Assembly: GCF_014385435.1 (NCBI RefSeq)
Contig: NZ_JACSUD010000001.1
Coordinates: forward strand, 248,001 to 312,000
Length of the DNA stretch: 64,000 bases
Origin: Alloprevotella sp. Lung230
GTDB taxonomy: Bacteria; Bacteroidota; Bacteroidia; Bacteroidales; Bacteroidaceae
Reading direction: 5' to 3'
In this document: piece after piece, positions 24,838-34,122 of the stretch
How the letters are laid out: every line of letters begins with the position of its first letter
How positions within the stretch are numbered: position 1 is the stretch's first letter
The notes under the pieces: model-generated
What the model was told of the DNA's origin: nothing
The model's database searches: none
Seen by the model: only the letters and a program-made list of their open reading frames with translations
Program-made: the position numbers and the translations under genes

Positions 24838-25812
24838 ATGCACTACATCGTCTACCCTTTTGACGACATCCGAAAACTCTCTTTTTACCTTGCTACCGAA
24901 GAGTTTTTGGCACGAAACACCGATTTGGACGAATGTTTCTTCATGTGGCAGGTGCACCCTACGGTCATCTTCGGACGCAACCAACTCATCGAAAACGAAG
25001 TCAATTTGGACTACTGTCGAGAGCACGGCATCGAGACCTATCGCCGTAAAAGCGGGGGCGGATGCGTATATGCCGATATGAACAACATTATGTTCAGCTA
25101 CATCAATCATGGTGAAAATGTCACTTTTACCTTCGACCACTACATCAATATGGTGGTCGATGTGCTCCGAAAACTGGGAGTGGAAGCCTACACTTCGGGA
25201 CGGAACGACATTCTGGTTGATGGGAAGAAAGTGAGCGGAAATGCCTTTTACCACATTCCTCATCGCAACATCGTGCATGGTACGATGCTCTTCGATACCG
25301 ATTGGCAGAACATGGTGGGCAGTATCACGCCAAGTTCGGAAAAACTCGTATCGAAAGGAGTAGAGAGTGTGCGCCAACACGTCACGGTGCTCAAAGATTA
25401 TCTCTCCATCGACATCGAAACCTTTAAGCAGTTTGTCCGCACCCACCTTTGTACGGAAGAGTACCGCCTCACACCGGAGGAGGTGGCACAGATTGAAGCC
25501 ATTGAACGCGAGTATCACGATCCGGCTTACATCTACGGCAACAACCCTCGCTACACCCTCCATCGCCAACGACGGATTGAAGGATGTGGAGAGTTTGAAG
25601 TCTATCTCGAATTGAAAAACAACATCATTAAAGACCTTGATTTCAAAGGCGACTTTTTCTTGGTGGGCGACCTCAATGGGCTTCTCACGAAGTTTAAGAA
25701 CTGCCCCTGCACACCTGAAGCCTTGCGAGAGATAGTTTCCGGCATCGCCCTTGATCAATATATTATGAATCTCCAACCCGACGAACTGATTTCACTCCTT
25801 ATGGGCGAGTGA
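24838..25812 (+). CDS. lplA: Lipoate-protein ligase A
   Basis: The enzyme adenylates lipoate and attaches it to the lysine of lipoyl domains, here most likely GcvH two genes downstream. The 324-residue protein has the LplA catalytic fold: WQVHPTVIFGRNQ (about 38-50), the RRKSGGGCVYAD lipoate-binding loop (about 68-79), NDILVDGKKVSGNAF (about 124-138) and HGTMLFDTDW, with a C-terminal accessory domain. The length is normal. It starts the glycine cleavage cluster and is followed by gcvT after 59 bp. No clear -7 box was found upstream. Confidence 0.93.
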   Translation: MHYIVYPFDDIRKLSFYLATEEFLARNTDLDECFFMWQVHPTVIFGRNQLIENEVNLDYCREHGIETYRRKSGGGCVYADMNNIMFSYINHGENVTFTFDHYINMVVDVLRKLGVEAYTSGRNDILVDGKKVSGNAFYHIPHRNIVHGTMLFDTDWQNMVGSITPSSEKLVSKGVESVRQHVTVLKDYLSIDIETFKQFVRTHLCTEEYRLTPEEVAQIEAIEREYHDPAYIYGNNPRYTLHRQRRIEGCGEFEVYLELKNNIIKDLDFKGDFFLVGDLNGLLTKFKNCPCTPEALREIVSGIALDQYIMNLQPDELISLLMGE

Positions 25813-25871
25813 AATAGCCTTTTTTCGTCTTCTCTGCTTTCCCTTTGTCAAAACCTTATTCAAATACCATC

Positions 25872-26972
25872 ATGGAACAAGCAACTTTGAAGCGCACCTG
25901 CTTGTACGACAAGCACGCAGCACTCGGCGCACAGATAGCTCCTTTTGGAGGCTTTGAGATGCCCATCCAATACAAGGACATCGTTACCGAACATCAAGCC
26001 GTTCGCAACGCCTGCGGAATGTTTGATGTTTCACACATGGGCGAAGTGAGCATCACCGGCCCCGATGCCGAACGATTTGTGCAGCACATTTTCACCAACA
26101 ACGTGGCCGGTGCACCCTACGGCAGCATCTTCTACGGCATGCTCCTCTATCCCGAAGGAGGCGTGGTGGATGATTTGCTCGTCTATGTGAAAAGCGCAAC
26201 GAACTATTTCCTCGTCATCAACGCGGCCAACATCGACAAAGACATGGCTTGGATAGAGGCGCAGCGGGAGGGATTTGACGTGAACATCGAGAATCTCTCA
26301 GAGCAGTTTGGCGAACTGGCGGTGCAAGGCCCCAAAGCCGAGGCAGTCATTGAGCGCGTTTTGGGCATTCCCTGCAAAGATTTGGCCTTCTATACCTTTA
26401 CGGAATTGGAGCATCGAGGAGAACCCATTCTCATCAGCCGAACAGGCTACACGGGCGAAGATGGTTTTGAACTCTATGGCTCACACGCTTTCATCAATCA
26501 GGTGTGGGATGCCCTTTTGGAGAGTGGTGAGGTTGAGCCTTGCGGACTCGGTTGTCGCGACACCCTGCGTTTTGAAGTGGGACTGCCGCTCTACGGCAAC
26601 GAACTATCACAAGACATTACTCCCCTCGAAGCCGGTTTGGGTATGTTCTGCAAGCTCGATAAGGAAGAGTTTATCGGAAAAGAAGCCCTCGCACAAATGA
26701 AGGCCGAAGGGTTGAAGCGAAAGATTGTGGGCATCGAACTGAGCAGCCGCGCTATCCCGCGCCACGGCTACGATGTAGAGGTGGATGGGGTCGTGATAGG
26801 CACCGTTACCACCGGCTACAATTCCATTTCAACCGGAAAGAGTGTCTGTATGGCACTCATCGACAAGCGCTATGCCGAATTGGGCAACAACGTTCAAGTG
26901 CGCATACACAAGCGTTTGCAAGATGGCGTTGTGACCAAAAAACGCTTTTACGAAAAGAACTACAAGAAATAA
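25872..26972 (+). CDS. gcvT: Glycine cleavage T-protein (aminomethyltransferase)
   Basis: GcvT transfers the methylene group from lipoyl-GcvH to tetrahydrofolate, releasing ammonia. The start at 25872 gives MEQATLKRTCLYDKHAALGAQ and a 366-residue protein of normal length. Visible segments are MFDVSHMGEVSITG (about 50), SRTGYTGEDGFELY (about 190-203), GLGCRDTLRFEVGLPLYGNEL (folate-binding region; it includes GLGCRDTLRFE) and a C-terminal barrel. An upstream Met would add nine residues without family support. Confidence 0.95.
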   Translation: MEQATLKRTCLYDKHAALGAQIAPFGGFEMPIQYKDIVTEHQAVRNACGMFDVSHMGEVSITGPDAERFVQHIFTNNVAGAPYGSIFYGMLLYPEGGVVDDLLVYVKSATNYFLVINAANIDKDMAWIEAQREGFDVNIENLSEQFGELAVQGPKAEAVIERVLGIPCKDLAFYTFTELEHRGEPILISRTGYTGEDGFELYGSHAFINQVWDALLESGEVEPCGLGCRDTLRFEVGLPLYGNELSQDITPLEAGLGMFCKLDKEEFIGKEALAQMKAEGLKRKIVGIELSSRAIPRHGYDVEVDGVVIGTVTTGYNSISTGKSVCMALIDKRYAELGNNVQVRIHKRLQDGVVTKKRFYEKNYKK

Positions 26973-26999
26973 ACACCCCCCTATTAAAACTCAAACATT

Positions 27000-27380
27000 A
27001 TGGCTAAAATTATCGAAGGTTTGCTCTACTCAGAATCGCATGAATTTGTAAAAGTAGAAGGCAATACGGCATACATCGGCATTACAGACTTTGCTCAAAG
27101 CCAGCTTGGCAACGTCGTTTATGTGGAACTCCCCGAAGAAGGTGACGAAGTGGAAGCCGAAGAAACCTTCGGCGCAGTGGAAAGTGTGAAAGCAGCCAGC
27201 GACTTGATTGCACCGGTATCGGGCACCGTGCTCGAAGTAAACGAAGCCCTCAACGACGAACCGGAGTTGGTCAATAAGGATGCTTTTGAAAATTGGATTA
27301 TGAAGGTGGAACTCTCCGACACCGAGCAGCTGAAAGGGCTGATGAGTGCTGCCGACTACGAAAAGTTTGTGGCGCAATAG
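27000..27380 (+). CDS. gcvH: Glycine cleavage H-protein
   Basis: The 126-residue lipoyl carrier shuttles the aminomethyl group between the P, T and L proteins. The lipoylated lysine is in ETFGAVESVKAASDL (Lys about 64). YSESHEFVKVEG and the C-terminal EFVA-type ending (YEKFVAQ) complete the family pattern. It is 27 bp after gcvT, in the same operon. Confidence 0.96.
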   Translation: MAKIIEGLLYSESHEFVKVEGNTAYIGITDFAQSQLGNVVYVELPEEGDEVEAEETFGAVESVKAASDLIAPVSGTVLEVNEALNDEPELVNKDAFENWIMKVELSDTEQLKGLMSAADYEKFVAQ

Positions 27381-27392
27381 CCTCCTTTTCTG

Positions 27393-27443
27393 AAAAGAAA
27401 TGGCCACTGCGTCTTGACACTAAGACCATGTGCCATTTCTTTT
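27393..27443 (+). terminator. Hairpin between gcvH and gcvPA
   Basis: AAAAGAAATGGC pairs with GCCATTTCTTTT, with CATTTTTTG after it. It may end part of the transcripts after gcvH or stabilise an RNA end. Confidence 0.5.
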
Positions 27444-27449
27444 CATTTT

Positions 27450-27512
27450 TTGCAGTAGGTATCAATATCGAGAACACTTACTGCAACCGACCTCTAATTT
27501 TCAATACCTACC
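27450..27512. repeat. Inverted repeat, possible MITE relic
   Basis: The stretch begins AGTAGGTAT and ends CTAATTTTCAATACCTACC, which resembles the ends of the MITE at 19849 (AGTAGGTAT ... TTAATTTTGAACACCTAC). It also contains a nested TTGCAGTA/TACTGCAA inverted repeat. At about 60 bp it could be a decayed, internally deleted copy like that at 30419. Tentative. Confidence 0.3.
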
Positions 27513-27540
27513 GATTACACACCTTAAATCTTAGCTGATT

Positions 27541-28878
27541 ATGGCCTATAAATATCTTCCTCACACCGAAGCAGACATTGCCGAGATGCTCAAAGTCGTG
27601 GGCGTCGACAGCCTTGCCCACCTCTATGATGAGGTGCCCGAAGCACTCAAACTCAAGCGCCCCTACCAACTTCCCGATGCTAAATCGGAACTTGAAGTGC
27701 GCAATATCTTCAAAGCCTTAGGTGCGCAAAACGAACAACTCGTTTGTTTTGCCGGAGCAGGAGTCTACGACCACTATACCCCCAGTGTCATTCCAGCTCT
27801 CCTCTCGCGCAGCGAATTTCTCACCTCCTACACCCCCTATCAAGCCGAAGTGTCGCAAGGCACGTTACAATACATCTTTGAGTACCAAACGATGTTGGCC
27901 GACCTTACCGGAATGGACTACTCCAACTCCTCGATGTATGATGGCACCACCGCAACGACCGAAGCGATGTTTATGGCGCTGGCAGCGGGTAAGAAAAAGA
28001 AACGCATCTTGATTGCCGAAACCCTCCATCCGCAAACGGTGCGAGTGATGCAAACTTATGCCGGCTTCCAAGGGATTGAGGTGGAATTTGTGGCACAGAA
28101 AGATGGCCGTACCGACTTAGACGACCTCAAAGCGCGCATCACCGACGATGTCGCTGCCCTCTTCGTGCAAGCCGTGAACTACTTCGGGATAATCGAAGAT
28201 TACGATGGTTTTGCCGAGGTATGCCACGCCCATAAAGCCCTGTTTGTCGTCAATTGTATGCCCTCCACCTTGGCCGTACTCAAATCGCCGGGCGAGTGGG
28301 GAGCCGATATCGCCGTGGGCGATGCGCAATCGCTGGGTGTACCCCTCTCCTACGGTGGCCCTTATATCGGTTTTCTCTGCGCAGAAAAGTCACTCATCCG
28401 CAAAATGCCTGGGCGCATCGTCGGTGCCACCACCGATGCCGACGGACAGCGCGCTTTTGTGCTGACGATGCAGGCGCGCGAACAACACATACGCCGCGAG
28501 AAAGCGACCTCCAACATCTGCACCAATCAAGGGCTGATGTCGCTCTTTGTCACCTTGTACCTCTCGCTCATGGGCAAACAGGGGTTGAAGGAGGTCAACG
28601 AACAATCCTATGCCGGTGCTCACTATCTGCACGATGCCTTGATAGCCACCGGAGAGTTTGAAGATGTCTTTACCGCCCCCTTTCTCAACGAGTTTTGCGT
28701 GCGCACCCGGCGCGATGTGTCCGCTTTGCAGGACTACTTCCGCGAAAATGGCATTCACTGCGGGGTGCGTCCGGAAGTCGAGGGAATGGACGACTGCCTC
28801 TTGATTGCCGTCACCGAAAAGCGCACTCCCGAAGAAATCGAAAACTTTGTGTCACTTCTTAAAGCCTACCTGCGATGA
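27541..28878 (+). CDS. gcvPA: Glycine dehydrogenase (decarboxylating) subunit 1
   Basis: The N-terminal half of the split P-protein: 445 residues, the normal length. It has MAYKYLPHTEADIAEML, FAGAGVYDHYTPSVIP (about 70-85), PYQAEVSQGTLQYIFEYQ (about 99-116) and the STSNICTNQ-like KATSNICTNQGL (about 322). It forms a heterotetramer with GcvPB, decarboxylates glycine and loads the aminomethyl group on GcvH. It overlaps gcvPB by 4 bp (ATGA), consistent with coupled synthesis. Confidence 0.95.
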   Translation: MAYKYLPHTEADIAEMLKVVGVDSLAHLYDEVPEALKLKRPYQLPDAKSELEVRNIFKALGAQNEQLVCFAGAGVYDHYTPSVIPALLSRSEFLTSYTPYQAEVSQGTLQYIFEYQTMLADLTGMDYSNSSMYDGTTATTEAMFMALAAGKKKKRILIAETLHPQTVRVMQTYAGFQGIEVEFVAQKDGRTDLDDLKARITDDVAALFVQAVNYFGIIEDYDGFAEVCHAHKALFVVNCMPSTLAVLKSPGEWGADIAVGDAQSLGVPLSYGGPYIGFLCAEKSLIRKMPGRIVGATTDADGQRAFVLTMQAREQHIRREKATSNICTNQGLMSLFVTLYLSLMGKQGLKEVNEQSYAGAHYLHDALIATGEFEDVFTAPFLNEFCVRTRRDVSALQDYFRENGIHCGVRPEVEGMDDCLLIAVTEKRTPEEIENFVSLLKAYLR

Positions 28879-30335
28879 ACAACACCTATTACGGAAAACT
28901 CATTTTCGAACTCTCACAACCCGGTCAAGTAGGTTATTCTCTGCCGAAGTCTTCCTATCCTCAATACTCCCTTGACCAACTGCCCTCCGCCCTGCGCCGT
29001 CACTCCGAAACCCTCCTTCCCGAAGTCGATGAACTGACGGCCGTGCGCCACTACACCAACATGAGCAACAATAATTTTGGCGTAGACACCGGTTTTTACC
29101 CATTGGGCAGTTGTACCATGAAGTACAATCCGAAAATCAACGATGAGATGGCCGCTCATGCCGATTTTGCCACGCTTCACCCCACTCAGGACACGCGTGG
29201 CACTCAGGGCGCACTGAGGCTTTACGACGAGGTGCAGCGCAGCCTCTCTGAAATTTCGGGACTTCATCGCTTCACGCTCAATCCCTATGCCGGCGCTCAA
29301 GGTGAAATGACGGGACTGATGATCATTCGCACCTACCATTTGCGGCGGGGCGATGCCCATCGCACAAAAATCATCGTTCCCAATTCCTCCCACGGCACCA
29401 ATCCGGCTTCGGCCGCCGTTTGCGGTTTGGAAATCGTGGAGGTGAAAAGTACGCCCAACGGCACTGTCGATGTGAACGATTTGATTCCCTTGCTGGGCGA
29501 CGACTTGGCAGGTGTGATGATGACCAATCCCAATACTTTGGGCATCTTTGAAACCCAAATTCCCGAAATCGCGAAACTCGTGCATGAGGCCGGTGGATTG
29601 ATGTACTATGATGGTGCCAACCTCAACCCCATGCTCGGCGTCTGCCGCCCCGGCGATATGGGGTTTGACGTGATGCACATCAATCTGCACAAAACCTTCT
29701 CCACCCCCCACGGTGGTGGCGGACCTGGTGCCGGCCCTGTCGGTGTGCGTGAAGATTTGGCCGAACTCCTTCCCAACCCACAAGTGATCAAAAAGGAGGA
29801 CGGTACCTACGATCTCTACCACAATCCCGACTCCATCGGCTACATTTCAGGTTTCTTGGGCAATTACGCGGTATTGATGCGCGCTTATGCCTATCTGCTC
29901 ACGATGGGCGGTGACCAACTGAGCAAAGTCGGGCCGCTCTCGGTGCTCAATGCCAACTACATCAAAGAACGACTCAAAGACGCTTACGAACTGCCCATCG
30001 AGGGGCTTTGCAAGCATGAGTTTGTCTATGATGGACTGAAGGACAAGAGCACCGAAGTGACCACGCTCGATGTGGCCAAACGCTTGTTGGACTATGGCTA
30101 CCATGCGCCCACCATCTACTTCCCCTTGCTGTTCCATCAGTCGCTCATGATTGAACCGACCGAAACGGAAAGTAAGTCCACCCTCGATGCCTTTATTGAG
30201 GTGATGCACAAGATTGCCGATGAGGCAAAATCGCATCCGGAGGTGGTCAAAACCGCACCCCATAACACCCCTATTCGTCGCTTGGACGACGTCAAAGCGG
30301 TGCGCGAACCCAAGCTGACTTTCAAAGATCTCTAA
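28875..30335 (+). CDS. gcvPB: Glycine dehydrogenase (decarboxylating) subunit 2
   Basis: The PLP-bearing half of the split P-protein: 486 residues. The Schiff-base lysine is in HINLHKTFSTPHGGGGPG (about 268-285). Other conserved stretches are YPLGSCTMKYNP (about 75), LNPYAGAQGEMTG and PNSSHGTNPASA. It overlaps gcvPA by 4 bp and is followed by a strong hairpin and a mini-MITE before lpdA. Confidence 0.96.
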   Translation: MNNTYYGKLIFELSQPGQVGYSLPKSSYPQYSLDQLPSALRRHSETLLPEVDELTAVRHYTNMSNNNFGVDTGFYPLGSCTMKYNPKINDEMAAHADFATLHPTQDTRGTQGALRLYDEVQRSLSEISGLHRFTLNPYAGAQGEMTGLMIIRTYHLRRGDAHRTKIIVPNSSHGTNPASAAVCGLEIVEVKSTPNGTVDVNDLIPLLGDDLAGVMMTNPNTLGIFETQIPEIAKLVHEAGGLMYYDGANLNPMLGVCRPGDMGFDVMHINLHKTFSTPHGGGGPGAGPVGVREDLAELLPNPQVIKKEDGTYDLYHNPDSIGYISGFLGNYAVLMRAYAYLLTMGGDQLSKVGPLSVLNANYIKERLKDAYELPIEGLCKHEFVYDGLKDKSTEVTTLDVAKRLLDYGYHAPTIYFPLLFHQSLMIEPTETESKSTLDAFIEVMHKIADEAKSHPEVVKTAPHNTPIRRLDDVKAVREPKLTFKDL

Positions 30336-30343
30336 TCAGCTTT

Positions 30344-30412
30344 CCTGCACACAGGGTCGACAACGTGGCGAAGTTCGCTCCGCACGCTGTGGACGCTGTG
30401 TGCAGGTTGTTT
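30344..30412 (+). terminator. Hairpin after gcvPB
   Basis: CCTGCACACAG (30344-30354) pairs with CTGTGTGCAGG (30396-30406) and TTGTTT follows. The interior also holds a GCG-rich inverted repeat, so the structure is long. Likely terminator. Confidence 0.6.
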
Positions 30413-30418
30413 ATCATA

Positions 30419-30487
30419 AAGTAGGTCTTCAAAACTAATCGTAACTATCTTCTGCGTAGAGTGTTCTTTACTTTGACACCTACTTAA
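30419..30487 (-). mobile_element. Mini-MITE copy M3 (69 bp, internal deletion)
   Basis: Its left 55 bp match the right end of M1 read backwards (AAGTAGGTCTTCAAAACTAATC, here split as AAGTAGGTCTTC and AAAACTAATCGTAA), and it closes with ACCTACTTAA. It therefore has both ends but has lost about 130 bp of the middle, and it is inverted relative to M1 and M2. It lies in the leader of lpdA. Confidence 0.7.
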
Positions 30488-30552
30488 TGCGGAGAGTGTC
30501 AAAACTCCATCCCAATCAAACCCTGTTTTCAACTTCAACCTCAAAAAACCAT

Positions 30553-31929
30553 ATGAAACACACCGATCTCATCATCATCGGCACCGGCCCCGGAGGCTAC
30601 GGAACTGCCGTCAGTGCAGCACAACAAGGGCTTAACACCGTCATCATCGAAGCCGCGGCACTTGGCGGCACTTGTCTCAACCAAGGGTGTATCCCCACCA
30701 AGTGCTTGTGCCGCAATGCGCAGGTACTCAACGACCTGAAAGAGGGCGACCTGTGGGGACTCACCCATCTCACCTACCACTTCGACATTCACAAGGCGAT
30801 GGAACGCAAAAACGAGGTGGTTTCCACCCTTCAAGGCGGCATTCAAACCCTCCTTTCTGCTCCCAATATCACTTTGGTGAAAGGAACGGCTCGGTTTGTC
30901 GATGCCCACACCCTCGAAGTTGAAAATCCCCATGATGCAACCGGCGAGGTCATAGAAGACCCATTCTTTTCAGCGCCCAACATCATCATTGCAACGGGCT
31001 CTACCACCAAGTTCCTCCCCATTCCCGGAGCACACCTGCCCAACGTACTCACCTCTACCGAAATGTTGGACATCGACCACATCCCACAGCGTCTGGTCAT
31101 CATCGGTGGCGGGGTCATCGGGATGGAGTTTGCTTCCATTTTCTCCGCTTTTGGCAGTGAAGTCACCGTACTTGAATTCTGCAAAGAAATGTTGCCCAAC
31201 TTTGATGCCGACTTGGTGAAGCGCATGCGTCCTGCGTTCAAAAAAGCAGGAATACAACTCGTCAATCAAGCTGCTGTCACGGCCATCGAATCTCAAGAAC
31301 AGCAACTCTTCGTTCACTACGACTGCAAGGGCAACTCCTCCACCATAGAAGCCGACATTGTGTTGATGGCTGTGGGGCGCGCGGCGCGTACCGAAGGGTT
31401 GGAGTTGGAAAAGGCCGGCATCCACTATGACGCAAAAGGTATTGCTGTCGACAACAATCTGCAAACCAACGTGCCGGGTGTTTATGCCGTGGGCGATGTC
31501 AACGGCCTCTGCCAGTTGGCTCATGCGGCCTCCTTCCAAGGGCAACGCGCCCTCAACCACATCACCCAAACGCCCGATCAGATTCGTTTCGACCTCATTC
31601 CTTCGGCCATATTCACCCAACCCGAAGCCGCGAGTGTGGGACTCACCGAAGCTGCCTGCAAAGAGCGGGGATGGAACGTCAAAACGTGTAAAGGCTTTTT
31701 CCGCACCAATGGAAAAGCACTCGCCATGGGCGAACCTGACGGCATGGTCAAACTCATCTTCGATGAAGAGGAACGCTTGATTGCGGGGCACATTTATGGT
31801 GCGCACGCTGCGGACCTCATTCAAGAGCTGGTGCCGATGATTGCCGCGGGCTACACCCTGCAACAACTCCGCGAAACCATCCATGCTCATCCTACCCTCG
31901 GTGAAGTCATTCTCAAAGCTGCCCATTAA
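30553..31929 (+). CDS. lpdA: Dihydrolipoyl dehydrogenase (L-protein)
   Basis: The flavoenzyme reoxidises dihydrolipoyl-GcvH with NAD+. The start at 30553 gives MKHTDLIIIGTGPGGYG; the product is 458 residues. The redox disulfide is in GGTCLNQGCIPTKCL (about 37-51). FAD and NAD sites are GTGPGGYG and VIIGGGVIGMEFAS, and the C-terminal HAHPTLGEV (about 444) holds the catalytic His-Glu pair. It completes a self-sufficient glycine cleavage set with its own lplA. Upstream in-frame codons overlap the mini-MITE and are not used. The R2 repeat begins about 12 bp after the stop. Confidence 0.95.
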   Translation: MKHTDLIIIGTGPGGYGTAVSAAQQGLNTVIIEAAALGGTCLNQGCIPTKCLCRNAQVLNDLKEGDLWGLTHLTYHFDIHKAMERKNEVVSTLQGGIQTLLSAPNITLVKGTARFVDAHTLEVENPHDATGEVIEDPFFSAPNIIIATGSTTKFLPIPGAHLPNVLTSTEMLDIDHIPQRLVIIGGGVIGMEFASIFSAFGSEVTVLEFCKEMLPNFDADLVKRMRPAFKKAGIQLVNQAAVTAIESQEQQLFVHYDCKGNSSTIEADIVLMAVGRAARTEGLELEKAGIHYDAKGIAVDNNLQTNVPGVYAVGDVNGLCQLAHAASFQGQRALNHITQTPDQIRFDLIPSAIFTQPEAASVGLTEAACKERGWNVKTCKGFFRTNGKALAMGEPDGMVKLIFDEEERLIAGHIYGAHAADLIQELVPMIAAGYTLQQLRETIHAHPTLGEVILKAAH

Positions 31930-31940
31930 GATGTCTCGCC

Positions 31941-32310
31941 TCGCGCGCGCGTTACCCTACAATAGATTTATGTTTTTTCCTTCACACCTTCACCCACCGC
32001 TGCAATCTACTGATAATCAACATCTTTTCAGGTGAAAGTTTTCCTCAGAAAACCTTTCACCTTCCTCCTTCTCTCCAGCCTCTAAGTCAAAAATCTGCCT
32101 TCACCGCAGCCGTCTGAAAATGAGCACTTTGACCCTTTGGTGAAGGCAGTGAAGGAAAAATACACACCTATATTGTAGTGTTATATACGCGCGCGAGGAC
32201 TAAAAATGCCGAAAGAGCCCTATCTCTTCCGGCATCAAAGTCGCTTGCATCTACCTCTGAGATAAATGAAACTACCTCTGAGGCAAATCAAACTACCTTT
32301 GAGATAAATC
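31941..32310 (-). repeat. Dispersed R element, copy R2 (inverted orientation)
   Basis: Arms: CGCGCGCGTTACCC ... TTTTTTCCTTCACACC (31941-31995) and the inverse GGTGAAGGCAGTGAAGG ... ATTGTAGTG ... CGCGCGCG (32139-32197), enclosing about 143 bp of interior. The CTACCTCTGAG cluster lies on the right (32251-32310) rather than the left, so the copy is flipped relative to R1 and R3. A GCCGGAAGAGATAGG/GCCGAAAGAGCCCTATC-type hairpin (about 32207-32234) separates arm and cluster. Confidence 0.7.
32251..32310 (+). repeat. 21-bp CTACCTCTGAG minisatellite in R2
   Basis: Three direct units at exact 21-bp spacing (CTACCTCTGAGATAAATG..., CTACCTCTGAGGCAAATC..., CTACCTTTGAGATAAATC...). The last unit has one core mismatch. 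Confidence 0.8.
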
Positions 32311-32420
32311 AGATGATCTCCCTGCAAGTTCAAAAAACACTTGCCCGATAGGATTGTTTGAAGTAGCCCCCGCTTTGACTCTACCATTCATTTTTTGCGG
32401 ATTTTTCTTACTGAAAAGTT

Positions 32421-32505
32421 TGTCTTATCGCTGATTATTCGTACCTTCGTATCACGAGAACCCGCCAAGCCTCTCAACGAAGTTCAAATGTGCGGGTCGT
32501 TTTTT
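32421..32505 (+). ncRNA. Possible very short transcript with promoter and terminator
   Basis: TTTG (about 32419-32422), 19 bp, then TACCTTCG, a one-mismatch -7 box, precede a hairpin AACCCGC (about 32460) with GCGGGT and a TTTTTTG tract (about 32495-32505). The implied RNA is only about 60 nt. It may equally be the leftover leader and terminator of a gene removed when IS copy C inserted at 32514. Confidence 0.3.
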
Positions 32506-32513
32506 GTTTATAG

Positions 32514-34117
32514 CCTCAATTCCGCAGCATTATTCCTTGTGAGGTACTTTTATATATTGAAGTGACATTTTTGGGGTTTATCCAATGATTTGGGGATTTT
32601 CTGGGGTTCTTGGTTCTTGCATAGCCATGAAATCCCCCACCCAAACCAATGGGGAAGTATGATAACCACAAAGAAATACTGTTTATTCAATGAAGACCTC
32701 AGAGTAGTAGGTTTTATTTGTATATAGGTTCAGAACGTTCAGCCTTCCCGTTCTCACCCATTTTGCCGACACGCTGACAAAATGTAGGATAAAGGCTTTC
32801 AGCCTGCTTGTCTTTTTCAATGGCTTGACCTTCTCGCTGATATGACGGACGAGATAGAGATAGAAGTTCTTCAACATGGCAGTAACCATCATGAAAATCA
32901 TGTTCTCAGCCATAAAGGAAAAGGGCAGATGCGACCATCCGAAGTCATTGTTCTGTATATCGAAGTTCTTTTCGCTTGCTCCACGCTCATTATAAAATGT
33001 AATGATGTCCTTCTCGGTAGATGTCCGGTTATTGGTAAGGATACAGCGGTATGTGTATATTACTCCGAAGATATCCGTCTGTTGCTTGCCATCCTTGTCT
33101 TTCAAAGGACTACGCTGTACGACAAGCCTATATGACTTTCCTTCTATTAAGTTGTCCATGCTGATGAATGTGACATCGCATTTCTCATAACCAACTTCAA
33201 CACTCTTCCATTCTTTCAGCCGGCGGAAGTCCTCGTGTCGGCTGCCGCAGTTGGCTGCACGTATATAGAACGTGTTGCAGCGCGACTCTACGGTTTGGAT
33301 GATTTCCTTTGAGAACGACCCGCAATCAGCACGGAAACGCTCTATTACCACACCAAGTTCTGAGGTTACACGGTCCATAATGCGACGGAGCGTGTCTTCT
33401 TGATGGAATCTCACATTGGTGTTTCCGTCACGATTCTCACCTCCGACTATGATTCCCCCAATGGAAGCCCAACCAGGGAAATAGCCAAAATCCTGCTTGT
33501 AAGAATACTTTGCATCGAACTTGTGGGCTGGAATAAACTGATGATCAAAGTCTAAGTCAACATGACTGCCCGCCTTTATAAGCCCCATTCTCCGTATCAT
33601 CCGTAAAAGTAAGGTGTTCAGCTTCTCTGCAGTGTTGAAACTATAAGACTTGCCTAATGTCTCGCTCTTGTAGATAATGTTCTCTTCGGCAAGCTTTTTT
33701 AGTCCGCGCCCCACAGTGTCGGCGCCGGGTAACAGCGTACCAGGTCTCTGCTTGAACTGCCCAATAAGCGCATTGATGTCCTCAAGGCATTCTCCACCAC
33801 AAAGGTAACTGAAGAAGAGAGAGCCGAAAATGCTTCCATGGCTGAATGCTCTGCCGCTACTTCCACGTTTACCCAATACAGATTCGGTAAGTTTTTCAAA
33901 GCCCAACTTTGAGAAAACGTCCATGATGTGATAAATTCCACCGTAAGAAGTGATATTCTCGTTTTTTAATTGCTACCTTTGCCATGTCAGTTTTTTGCTT
34001 ACTTGTTATGTTTGCAGCACCAAGATAGGTGAAATTTCTGACATATCCAAGTGTTTTGAGAACTTTGTTTCTCAGACACTTGGAGTTCTCACAAGAATCT
34101 ATGCTGCGGAATTAAGG
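32514..34117 (-). mobile_element. IS1380-family insertion sequence, copy C
   Basis: Full length (1604 bp), with terminal repeats CCTCAATTCCGCAGCAT at 32514 and the inverse of CCTTAATTCCGCAGCAT ending at 34117. The transposase carries a frameshift. Flanks are ATAG and TTAT: no target duplication. The right end abuts an HsdR-like gene remnant. Confidence 0.85.
32683..33985 (-). pseudogene. Frameshifted transposase of IS copy C
   Basis: The native start is at 33985 (MAKVAIK), but one extra T in a T-run near 33961-33966 (six T residues instead of the five in the other copies) breaks the frame about 8 codons in. An intact frame resumes at an internal Met (33924) and gives 413 residues, missing the first 20 or so. 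Activity is doubtful unless slippage or internal initiation restores it. Confidence 0.75.
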
Positions 34118-34122
34118 TTATC

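Noticed and set aside
24600-25870. Glycine riboswitch ahead of the glycine cleavage genes
   Set aside because: No conserved riboswitch core or tandem aptamer pattern could be recognised upstream of lplA or gcvT.
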